Shown in pieces: positions 26,543-33,934 of a stretch of 37,526 nt of DNA. The translations under genes and the position numbers were made by a program. Source of the DNA: Bacteroidales bacterium (lineage in GTDB: Bacteria > Bacteroidota > Bacteroidia > Bacteroidales > UBA7960); contig SKYG01000012.1 of assembly GCA_007128045.1 (NCBI GenBank), forward strand, positions 1-37,526, given 5' to 3'. Below the pieces are notes generated by a model. It was given only the letters and a program-made list of their open reading frames with translations. It was not told where the DNA came from and searched no databases. Position 1 is the stretch's first letter. Every line of letters begins with the position of its first letter.

Positions 26543-27190
26543 ATGAAGGAGTCAACCCAAAAGGAAAAAGTCCTGAAAAACGTAAGGGATGCCTTGGTAA
26601 ATGCCATGGATGTGCCTTTCAAAGATGTTGATATGGACAAGGAAGTTTACTTTCAACCGGCACCAGATTCACTTGACATTGTATTTGCAGAAGAATTTTC
26701 AAAGTCTAATGGCAAGTTTATATATTGTGCCAATACTGATGAGCTGGTCAATGCTTTGATAGGCTTGTTGCGTGAGAGAAGTATTAAAAGCTTGTTTTGT
26801 GCCGATGATTTTTTCGATGGATTGTTGGAAGAGTATGGCATCACATGTTATTATAATACAGATGATATCGCTCGGTGTGAAGCCTCAATCACTACGTGCG
26901 AGGTACTGTTAAGCAGGCTCGGCTCGATCATGGTAAGCAGCAAGCATGGCAATGGCCGCCAGGGCGCTATCTTTCCTCCTGTGCATATTGTAGTGGCCTC
27001 AACCAGGCAGCTTGTAAAAGATATCAACGAAGCATTTCAATTTTTGTATAAAAGATATGGCTCCTCCTGGCCTTCTATGATAAGCCTAATTACAGGGCCG
27101 AGTCGTACTGCAGAGATTGAGGGCACACTGGTTCATGGCGCACATGGTCCTAAAGATATATTTCTTTTTCTGCTTGATGCGGATGGCTAA
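26543..27190 (+). CDS. LUD domain protein (LutC/YkgG-like)
   Basis: This protein resembles LutC, a part of the LutABC lactate-utilisation complex, but stands alone here, without LutA or LutB, so lactate use cannot be claimed. The 215-residue protein has the C-terminal LUD signature TGPSRTAEIEGTLVHGAHGP and an upstream ISLI strand. The ATG at 26543 is directly preceded by an in-frame GTG at 26540, which is also possible. It starts 12 bp after ftsH and ends 5 bp before DUF2007. The ftsH-LUD-DUF2007-cdsA-psd order recurs in Bacteroidota (recollection); its role in this setting is unknown. Confidence 0.88.
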   Translation: MKESTQKEKVLKNVRDALVNAMDVPFKDVDMDKEVYFQPAPDSLDIVFAEEFSKSNGKFIYCANTDELVNALIGLLRERSIKSLFCADDFFDGLLEEYGITCYYNTDDIARCEASITTCEVLLSRLGSIMVSSKHGNGRQGAIFPPVHIVVASTRQLVKDINEAFQFLYKRYGSSWPSMISLITGPSRTAEIEGTLVHGAHGPKDIFLFLLDADG

Positions 27191-27195
27191 TACAA

Positions 27196-27408
27196 ATGAA
27201 GATGGATGATAAAGACTGGCAAAAAATATACAGCTCAGCCTATGAGCATAAAGTGGAAATTGTTAAAGCAGTGCTTGAGGATATGGGTATACATAGCGTA
27301 ATCATCAATAAAAAAGACTCAGCCTACTTATTTGGTGAACTGGAACTCTACGTGCAAGCTGATTATGTGATTCGCGCCAAAGCCATTATAAATAAAGAAA
27401 CGCTTTGA
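27196..27408 (+). CDS. DUF2007 family small protein
   Basis: This 70-residue protein matches DUF2007, sometimes called putative signal-transducing protein. The fold is a small alpha-beta unit: KIYSSAYEHKVEIVKAVLEDMGIHSVIINKK (given in part: helix, then strand) and ELELYVQADYVIRAKAII (strand, then helix), the pattern of the family. Function is unknown. It begins 5 bp after the LUD gene and overlaps cdsA by 4 bp through TTGA. Confidence 0.85.
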   Translation: MKMDDKDWQKIYSSAYEHKVEIVKAVLEDMGIHSVIINKKDSAYLFGELELYVQADYVIRAKAIINKETL

Positions 27409-28223
27409 ATAATCTGGTAAAACGCACCATTACAGGTATCGTATTCGTACTATTGATAGTTGGCTCTATAATTGCTGACCGTCATCTGTTCTCATTGCTG
27501 TTTGTATTCATTACAGCCATGGGTTTATGGGAATTTTATACCCTCGTAGAAAAGGCCGGTATCTCACCCAATAAGTTTGCAGGGCTTATGGCCGGTATAT
27601 TCCTTTTTGCCTCCAATGCTATGATAGCTTTGAATATTGCGCCCAGGGAGATTCAAATGGGTAACTTTGTCCTGATATTTCTGATTTTCCTGTTCGAGCT
27701 GTATAGAAAACTCCCCAACCCGTTTACCAACATTGCATTTACATTATTCGGCATATTATATGTCGCCGTACCCTTCTCACTGTTAAACTTTTTCCCCAAT
27801 CCTGTGTTCCTCCCGGGTGTTTACAATCATAAGTTGTTGCTCGGGTTCTTTTTCCTGATATGGATCAACGAAACCGGAGCTTTTCTTGTAGGTACTGCTA
27901 TAGGGCGAAGAAGGTTGTTTGAACGTGTGTCTCCAAAAAAAACGTGGGAAGGATTCTTTGGCGGAGGCGTTCTTTCTATCATCACCGCGGTGATCCTGGC
28001 AAGATTCTACACCCAGATCATGACTGTAGATTGGGTGATCATAGCTGTTATTGTGGTGATTTGCAGTACCTATGGTGACTTGTTTGAATCTATGTTCAAG
28101 AGAAGTATAAATGCCAAGGACAGTGGAACAATTCTGCCAGGACATGGTGGAATTCTCGATCGTTTCGATGGGGTGATCATGGCTGCGCCCTTTGTTTTCG
28201 TATATCTTACATTATTCTATTGA
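27405..28223 (+). CDS. cdsA: phosphatidate cytidylyltransferase (CDP-diglyceride synthase)
   Basis: CdsA makes CDP-diacylglycerol from CTP and phosphatidic acid, the branch point of phospholipid synthesis. The 272-residue membrane protein has about eight TM segments. The family signature is visible at 232-255: KRSINAKDSGTILPGHGG then ILDRFD. Another conserved block is SPKKTWEGFFGGG (176-188). The start is TTG, within the TTGA overlap with DUF2007. Its stop overlaps a possible TTG start of psd in the same way, so CDP-diacylglycerol synthesis and its downstream decarboxylase are tightly coupled. Confidence 0.95.
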   Translation: MNNLVKRTITGIVFVLLIVGSIIADRHLFSLLFVFITAMGLWEFYTLVEKAGISPNKFAGLMAGIFLFASNAMIALNIAPREIQMGNFVLIFLIFLFELYRKLPNPFTNIAFTLFGILYVAVPFSLLNFFPNPVFLPGVYNHKLLLGFFFLIWINETGAFLVGTAIGRRRLFERVSPKKTWEGFFGGGVLSIITAVILARFYTQIMTVDWVIIAVIVVICSTYGDLFESMFKRSINAKDSGTILPGHGGILDRFDGVIMAAPFVFVYLTLFY

Positions 28224-28234
28224 AAATTTTATCT

Positions 28235-28894
28235 ATGACCATCCATAAAGAAGGGTATAAAATAATTTCTGTTAGCCTGATCGCTGTAGTAAGCCTGATC
28301 GTTATTTTTCGTATGCTTTTATTTCCTGTTCTCTCTGGATGGCATTGGTTGATATACGGCGGTTTGCTGGTGTTATTATTTGGGATTGTCTATTTTTTCA
28401 GATTGCCGTCAAGAATTTTTCATACTGACCCGGCTAAGGTGTTGAGTCCTGCTGATGGAAAGGTAGTAATTGTTGAAGAAACAATGGAACATGAGTATTT
28501 TAAACAGCCAATGCAACAGGTTTCCGTATTTATGTCTCCGATAAATGTGCATGTAAACCTATACCCGGTCTCAGGTAAAATTATTTACAGCAAATACCAT
28601 CCCGGTAAGTTCCTGGTGGCCTGGCATCCCAAATCAAGTACCTTGAATGAGAGAATGAGTATAGCCATCCAAACAAATGATAATAAGGATGTTATGATAC
28701 GACAGATCGCTGGACTACTTGCACGGCGTATCGTTTGTTACAGCACGGAGCACCAGGCTGTGGAACAGTGCCAGGAGCTAGGCTTTATTAAATTCGGATC
28801 CAGAGTAGATGTGTTCCTGCCATTGAGTAGCAAGATACTCGTTAAACCCGGTGATAAGGTTACTGGTGGCATTACTGCATTGGCATCCCTGTAA
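28235..28894 (+). CDS. psd: phosphatidylserine decarboxylase proenzyme, short type
   Basis: Psd converts phosphatidylserine to phosphatidylethanolamine. The 219-residue proenzyme starts MTIHKEGYKI, a typical opening, and has two TM segments (about 9-31 and 37-54). Conserved blocks are VLSPADGKVVIVEE (Asp73) and VFMSPINVHVNLYPV (His106). It is cut at Gly188-Ser189 in IKFGSRVDVFLP, where Ser becomes the pyruvoyl group. An in-frame TTG at 28220 forms a TTGA overlap with the cdsA stop and would add five residues; I prefer the ATG. Phosphatidylserine synthase is not next to it in this window. Confidence 0.93.
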   Translation: MTIHKEGYKIISVSLIAVVSLIVIFRMLLFPVLSGWHWLIYGGLLVLLFGIVYFFRLPSRIFHTDPAKVLSPADGKVVIVEETMEHEYFKQPMQQVSVFMSPINVHVNLYPVSGKIIYSKYHPGKFLVAWHPKSSTLNERMSIAIQTNDNKDVMIRQIAGLLARRIVCYSTEHQAVEQCQELGFIKFGSRVDVFLPLSSKILVKPGDKVTGGITALASL

Positions 28895-29034
28895 TTTTTG
28901 TTTGGCTTAAGCAGTTCCAGGGGTGGGGGGTATACCTGGTATATCGACCATACCGAATTCATACACTTTATTTGTACAATCATACCGGTTAACGAAACCA
29001 TACCATTGTTCCGTCAGGCTAACCAATTATTTCG

Positions 29035-29042
29035 TATTTTTG
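29035..29042 (+). promoter_or_regulatory. -7 box (TATTTTTG) for recQ
   Basis: Exact TAnnTTTG match, 43 bp before the recQ ATG. No TTTG was found at the ideal -33 distance. Confidence 0.45.
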
Positions 29043-29084
29043 ATATATAAAAATACTACATGATTGCTATACGTATGATGTAAT

Positions 29085-30998
29085 ATGGAATTAAACCTGC
29101 AGTCGGTCTTGTTAAAACATTGGGGCTATGCGTCTTTCCGGCCACTTCAGGAAGATATTATCCGGTCTGTGCTCGAAAACCACGATACCCTGGCCTTACT
29201 GCCTACCGGTGGTGGTAAGTCCATATGCTACCAGGTACCTGCACTGGTAAGGGATGGAATATGCATCGTGGTAACCCCACTCATTGCCCTGATGAAGGAT
29301 CAGATCCAAGCCTTGAAAAACAAGGGAATCCCAGCAGTGGGAGTATACCACGGTCTGAGTAAAATGGAACTCGACATCGCCATCGACAATTGCGTATATG
29401 GACAAGTAAAGTTTTTGTATTTGAGTCCGGAACGCCTGACCACCGACCTCATACGCAGCCGTATACAAAAGATGAAGGTAAACCTGCTGGCTGTAGATGA
29501 AGCGCATTGTATCTCGCAATGGGGGTATGATTTCCGGCCTCCTTATCTGCGTATTGCTGAGATACGTGAGTTTATTCCTGCCACACCGGTCATCGCACTA
29601 ACTGCCACTGCCACTGTAAATGTTGTCGGAGATATTCAGGAAAAGCTTGCCTTTAAAGATCAGAAGGTTTTTAGAAAAAGCTTTGAAAGAAAAAACCTGA
29701 CTTACATGGTGTTCCATGAAGAAGACAAGCTGGGACGCTTGCTCAAGATTTGTCAGAAGCAAACCGGAGTTGGAATCGTGTATGTCAGAAATCGTAAAAA
29801 AACACGGGAAATATCGGAATTTCTAAAAAACAACCAGGTTGCGGCTGATTATTACCATGCCGGTCTGACTACCATGGAGCGAGACCTTAAGCAGAATGCC
29901 TGGATGAAAGAACGCACCCGCGTAATCGTTTCTACCAATGCCTTTGGCATGGGCATTGACAAACCCAATGTACGTTTTGTGGTTCATATGGATTTGCCAG
30001 ACAGCCCGGAAGCCTATTTTCAGGAAGCAGGAAGGGCTGGAAGGGATGAGAAAAAAGCGTTTGCAGTACTGTTATATAATAATTCCGACATCATTGATCT
30101 GAAGAAGTCACATGAGCAGTCATTTCCATCGGTCGATTATATCAAGCTGGTATATAACTGCCTGGGTAACTACTTTCAGTTGGCACAAGGCAGCGGCAGA
30201 GATCAAAGCTTGGAGTTTGACCTGATAGCATTCTCCGCTAATTATGACCTGGATCCAATTCTGGTATTCAACGCGATGAAATTTCTTGAAAAAGACGGCT
30301 ACCTGGCCCTCTCGGAAGCCATGACCAACCCCTCAAGAATACTCTTTACCCTTGACAAAGAAGATTTATATCGCTTCCAGGTCGCAAACCCCAGATATGA
30401 TGCTTTTGTGAAATTGCTTTTAAGATCATACCCCGGACTATTTACTGAATTTGTCAAAATACGCGAACAAGATGTAGCTAATCGGGCAAATATTACCGTC
30501 GAACAAACGGAAAAGATACTGAATGAACTGCATAGGATGAATATTCTACAGTACGAAAAACAAAACAAAAAGCCATTAATAACCTGGGTCGAAGAAAGAA
30601 TTTCATCAGATAGCCTGAGAATATCAAAAGAAAACCATGCCGAAAGAAGGCAGTTTGCCAGAAAAAGACTTGATGCCATGGTAGAATACGTGCAGTCATC
30701 CCATACCTGCAGAAGTATATTCCTCCTGGCATATTTTGGAGAAAGAAAAACCATGAAGTGCGGACAGTGTGATGTTTGCCTGGATATCCGGGAGCTTAAG
30801 TTGAGTGACCTGGAATTTGATACGTTGCGTCAAATGATCCGAAAAACACTTACTGTTCAGAGTTACAGACTGGAAGAATTGGTTGAGGTTCTTCCTACAA
30901 CTATAACTGAAAAGAAGATTCTTAAGGTTATTCGCTGGCTTAAAGACCATGGAAGTATCCCTGAAGAACCTGATGGAAAACTTCGCTGGCAGGATTAA
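29085..30998 (+). CDS. recQ: ATP-dependent DNA helicase, RecQ family, no HRDC domain
   Basis: This 3'-5' DNA helicase acts in recombination and repair. The 637-residue protein has Walker A TGGGKS (41-46), DEAH (138-141) with the RecQ aromatic-rich loop SQWGYDFRPPY, motif V AFGMGIDKPNVRFVVH and motif VI QEAGRAGRDE. The RecQ zinc-binding domain is present: Cys542, Cys559, Cys562 and Cys565. A winged-helix-like region separates helicase core and zinc module differently from E. coli, and the C-terminus lacks an HRDC domain. Bacteroidota often carry such a second, HRDC-less RecQ, so this may not be the only copy in the genome. Confidence 0.94.
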   Translation: MELNLQSVLLKHWGYASFRPLQEDIIRSVLENHDTLALLPTGGGKSICYQVPALVRDGICIVVTPLIALMKDQIQALKNKGIPAVGVYHGLSKMELDIAIDNCVYGQVKFLYLSPERLTTDLIRSRIQKMKVNLLAVDEAHCISQWGYDFRPPYLRIAEIREFIPATPVIALTATATVNVVGDIQEKLAFKDQKVFRKSFERKNLTYMVFHEEDKLGRLLKICQKQTGVGIVYVRNRKKTREISEFLKNNQVAADYYHAGLTTMERDLKQNAWMKERTRVIVSTNAFGMGIDKPNVRFVVHMDLPDSPEAYFQEAGRAGRDEKKAFAVLLYNNSDIIDLKKSHEQSFPSVDYIKLVYNCLGNYFQLAQGSGRDQSLEFDLIAFSANYDLDPILVFNAMKFLEKDGYLALSEAMTNPSRILFTLDKEDLYRFQVANPRYDAFVKLLLRSYPGLFTEFVKIREQDVANRANITVEQTEKILNELHRMNILQYEKQNKKPLITWVEERISSDSLRISKENHAERRQFARKRLDAMVEYVQSSHTCRSIFLLAYFGERKTMKCGQCDVCLDIRELKLSDLEFDTLRQMIRKTLTVQSYRLEELVEVLPTTITEKKILKVIRWLKDHGSIPEEPDGKLRWQD

Positions 30999-31008
30999 CC
31001 CGATGCTG

Positions 31009-31040
31009 TTGTTGAATTGTTGAGTTGTTGAATTGTTGAA
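31009..31040. repeat. TTGTTGAA microsatellite after recQ
   Basis: Four 8-bp units TTGTTGAR lie at 31009-31040, 10 bp after the recQ stop. Read in reverse (YTCAACAA) they resemble the 8-bp CTCAACWC units next to rtcB. Confidence 0.75.
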
Positions 31041-31101
31041 TGATTTGGCAGAAGGTTCTGGGTTGAGGCATCCGAATTTTGTAAGGGCAGTACATGCTCT
31101 G

Positions 31102-31287
31102 TTATAAAATCCTGTTGCTGTTTTTGGCATCAGGGTTCAGTGGACAGTCAGTACAATCACTGCTGCAGCCATCACAGTCCGCTGCTTTTTGCGTTGTTCT
31201 TTGTATCGTTTTTGCAATCTTTACCACGGCATATACCAATGCAGCGCACACAATCAATCCGGTAAGTATCCATTGCCACATAATCAT
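31102..31287 (-). CDS. FeoB-associated Cys-rich membrane protein
   Basis: This small partner of FeoB has 61 residues when started at the ATG 31285-31287, directly after the feoB stop. It has one TM helix (about 5-23) and four Cys in CDGCSSDCTDC (38, 41, 45, 48), the pattern of the FeoB-associated Cys-rich family. A role as electron carrier or iron-binding subunit has been proposed for the family, but not settled. A second ATG at 31281 would shorten it by two residues. A longer frame upstream lies within feoB and is not needed. Confidence 0.85.
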   Translation of the reverse strand: MIMWQWILTGLIVCAALVYAVVKIAKTIQRTTQKAADCDGCSSDCTDCPLNPDAKNSNRIL

Positions 31288-31288
31288 C

Positions 31289-33826
31289 CTAATTAAAAAA
31301 AAGAATACCAAGTTGATACACAAAAAATGAAACCATCCAGGCAACGGCTGTGGTGTAAACCATTGTGAATAACCCCCACTTCCAGTGTCCTGACTCCCTG
31401 CTTATGGCGGCAATAACACCAACACATGGAAAATACAGCAACACGAACATCATGAATGACAGCGCCACCAATGGGGTAAAGACTGGTTGACCTTTTTTGG
31501 GGCCGGAAGGGTACGTTTGATTTTGTATCTTCTCTATCAATGAAGGGGTATGGGTCTGAACATTTTCATCAATATGATACAACACGCCAAGGGTACTTAC
31601 CACGATTTCTTTTGCGGCAACACCTGAAATGATGCTGATGGTCATTTTCCAGTCAAAGCCCAATGGTGCCATGAGTGGCTGAACGGCCTTCCCAATTTGT
31701 CCGATATAACTGCTTTGCTGACGCTCAACCATGGCAGAATACTCAACTTCATGGATTTCTCTTTCCTTTTGTTGCTTCAAAACCGTCAAAGCTGCTGAAT
31801 CAGAAGAATCTGTCATTAAAAGCTTTTCTGTGTAGGCTTGCTCGACAGAAAGTTTCTTAGTTTCCATCATAGCAGATGTTTTTCCTCCATGGGGGAAATA
31901 TCCCAATGCCCAGATAATTATGGAGGCTACCAATATGACGCCACTGATCTTTCTTAGGTACTGTACTGCTTTGCTCCACATGTGTATGGTTATCGATTTT
32001 GTCGTTGGTATTCTGTATGGAGGCAACTCCATTACGAATGGAACCTCTTCGGAACGAAACAGCGTGCGTTTGAACAATACGGCAATACCTATGGCAACTA
32101 CTACTCCGGTACCGTAAATGAGGAATAGCAATGTTCCCTGGTATTCAGAGAAGAATGCGCTGATAAATAAAACATATATAGGCAATCTGGCACTGCACGA
32201 CATAAATGGATTGATCAACATGGTGAGCATGCGGTCATTACGGTTTGCCAATGTACGTGTAGCCATTATTGCCGGTACATTGCACCCAAAACCCATTAAT
32301 AGTGGTATAAATGACTTGCCATGCAGACCGATTTTATGCATCAGCTTGTCCATGATAAAGACAGCCCTCGACATATATCCGGAATCCTCCATTAAACTGA
32401 TGAAGAAAAACAATAGCATAATGTTTGGCAAGAACACAATAACGCCCCCCACACCTCCAACAATACCGTTTATTGATAAGTCTTTTAACGGCCCGGGCCT
32501 GATGTTCTCTTCAAGGTATCCGGAAAAGGCCCCCATGCCTGCTTCTATCCACTCCATCGGATAATTCCCGAGCTTAAACGTAGCTGTAAACATCAACCAC
32601 ATAAAAAAGAGAAATATAGGAAATCCGAGCAATCGATGTGTTATCAGGCTATCAATGGTCTGGCTTTTCCTGATACGAGCAGAAGGGGCATGCTTGTATG
32701 TCTCTTTCAGTGCCCCGGCAATGAATCCGTACTTGAGATCGGTAGAGATAGTCTCAGGGGTTTCGTTAAATTCTTTCTCCAGCCTTTTGGCCTCCTGCCT
32801 GGCAACAAATACAATTTCTTCATGGTTATGACAATTTGTCATCACCTTTTTAATGGCCTCTTTGTCGTTTTCTAACAATCGAATAGCCAGAAACCTTGAT
32901 GATATCAGGTCGGTGAGGTGTTGATTGCCCTCCCGGTTAATCACATTCTGTATCTCGTGAATGGATTGCTCAACAAACGTTCCGTAATTGATATGAATAT
33001 GCCGTACCGTTTCATTGCGCCCCTCATATACCTCAATAACTTTAGTGAATGTTTCCCGGATACCAATACTTTTAGAACTAACTGCAGGAATAATAGGTAT
33101 CCCTAACATCTTTCCCAAAGTCTCGTAATCGAAAATATCTCCTTTTTTTTCCAGCTCATCGTACATGTTAAGCACCATAATAACCCTGATATCCATGTCG
33201 ATAAGTTGGGTGGTCAGGTAAAGATTACGCTCCAGGTTGGAGGCATCGACTACATTGATCACCACATCAGGTATTTTTTCTGATATATATTTTTGTACAA
33301 AGAGTTCTTCCGGAGTATATGCTGAAATAGAATAAGTGCCTGGCAGGTCAGTAATATTGATTTTATACCCTTCATGGAAGAACTTAGCCTCCTTGGCATC
33401 GACAGTTACACCACTATAATTTCCTACACGTTCCCTGGAGCCGCTTGCATGGTTGAAAAAAGTCGTCTTCCCACTATTGGGATTACCCACCAATGCTACA
33501 TTGATTACTTTTTCAGGGCGATGTAAACTATTTCCGGTTTTTTCGCTGAAAAATGTACCGTCAAAAGGAACGTCTGCGTACTTGTGCTGATCATCGACGG
33601 GTGTGACCTCGATAAGTTGCGCTTCACTGCTTCTCAGGGATACATTATACCCCATGATGCTATACTCTATAGGATCCTGAAGGGGGGCTTTCTTTATGAC
33701 CTCTACCGTCTTGCCGGTTACAAAACCCATCTCAATGATCCTTCTGCGAAAAGCTCCGCGGCCACGTACCTTTAAAATAATGCCTCTTTCGCTGTTTTGA
33801 AGGTCCAGCAGGGTCATAACTCGCAT
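31289..33826 (-). CDS. feoB: ferrous iron transporter FeoB with fused N-terminal FeoA
   Basis: This inner-membrane Fe(II) uptake protein has 845 residues. The first 75 form a FeoA (SH3-like) domain (RGRGAFRRRIIEMGF, YSIMGYNVSLRSSEA). The G domain follows: G1 GNPNSGKT (114-121), G3 DLPG (160-163), G4 NMYD (220-223) and a G5-like VSSKSIGI. The membrane part from about 400 carries two Gate blocks, including MGFGCNVPAIMATRTL and LINPFMSCSARLPIYVL, whose Cys residues are family-conserved. The start is ATG at 33824-33826; the next ATG (codon 4) is possible. The Cys-rich partner follows at once. A -7 box lies upstream on the minus strand. Confidence 0.96.
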   Translation of the reverse strand: MRVMTLLDLQNSERGIILKVRGRGAFRRRIIEMGFVTGKTVEVIKKAPLQDPIEYSIMGYNVSLRSSEAQLIEVTPVDDQHKYADVPFDGTFFSEKTGNSLHRPEKVINVALVGNPNSGKTTFFNHASGSRERVGNYSGVTVDAKEAKFFHEGYKINITDLPGTYSISAYTPEELFVQKYISEKIPDVVINVVDASNLERNLYLTTQLIDMDIRVIMVLNMYDELEKKGDIFDYETLGKMLGIPIIPAVSSKSIGIRETFTKVIEVYEGRNETVRHIHINYGTFVEQSIHEIQNVINREGNQHLTDLISSRFLAIRLLENDKEAIKKVMTNCHNHEEIVFVARQEAKRLEKEFNETPETISTDLKYGFIAGALKETYKHAPSARIRKSQTIDSLITHRLLGFPIFLFFMWLMFTATFKLGNYPMEWIEAGMGAFSGYLEENIRPGPLKDLSINGIVGGVGGVIVFLPNIMLLFFFISLMEDSGYMSRAVFIMDKLMHKIGLHGKSFIPLLMGFGCNVPAIMATRTLANRNDRMLTMLINPFMSCSARLPIYVLFISAFFSEYQGTLLFLIYGTGVVVAIGIAVLFKRTLFRSEEVPFVMELPPYRIPTTKSITIHMWSKAVQYLRKISGVILVASIIIWALGYFPHGGKTSAMMETKKLSVEQAYTEKLLMTDSSDSAALTVLKQQKEREIHEVEYSAMVERQQSSYIGQIGKAVQPLMAPLGFDWKMTISIISGVAAKEIVVSTLGVLYHIDENVQTHTPSLIEKIQNQTYPSGPKKGQPVFTPLVALSFMMFVLLYFPCVGVIAAISRESGHWKWGLFTMVYTTAVAWMVSFFVYQLGILFFN

Positions 33827-33859
33827 TCCTGTGTTTATTAAGATTTATTATAAATACCG

Positions 33860-33867
33860 CAAAGGTA
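33860..33867 (-). promoter_or_regulatory. -7 box (TACCTTTG) for feoB
   Basis: Exact TAnnTTTG on the minus strand, 34 bp before the feoB ATG. The box lies between the divergent feoB and glgB genes. No Fur or DtxR site could be recognised with confidence. Confidence 0.4.
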
Positions 33868-33870
33868 AAT

Positions 33871-33878
33871 TATTTTTG
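33871..33878 (+). promoter_or_regulatory. -7 box (TATTTTTG) for glgB
   Basis: Exact TAnnTTTG on the plus strand, 57 bp before the glgB ATG and 3 bp from the feoB box, so the two promoters may interfere. TAATTTTA at 33895-33905 is a second, weaker candidate. Confidence 0.4.
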
Positions 33879-33934
33879 GCAAATGAAGGAATTGGGTTAA
33901 TTTTACATACCATACACACAAAAATAAGATTACC

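Noticed and set aside
28220..28234. TTG start of psd as the sole start
   Set aside because: The overlap with cdsA is attractive, but the ATG at 28235 gives the usual MTIHKEGY start; kept as an alternative.
28917..28939. Rho-independent terminator after psd
   Set aside because: CCAGG and CCTGG form only a 5-bp stem with a 13-base loop, and no T run follows.
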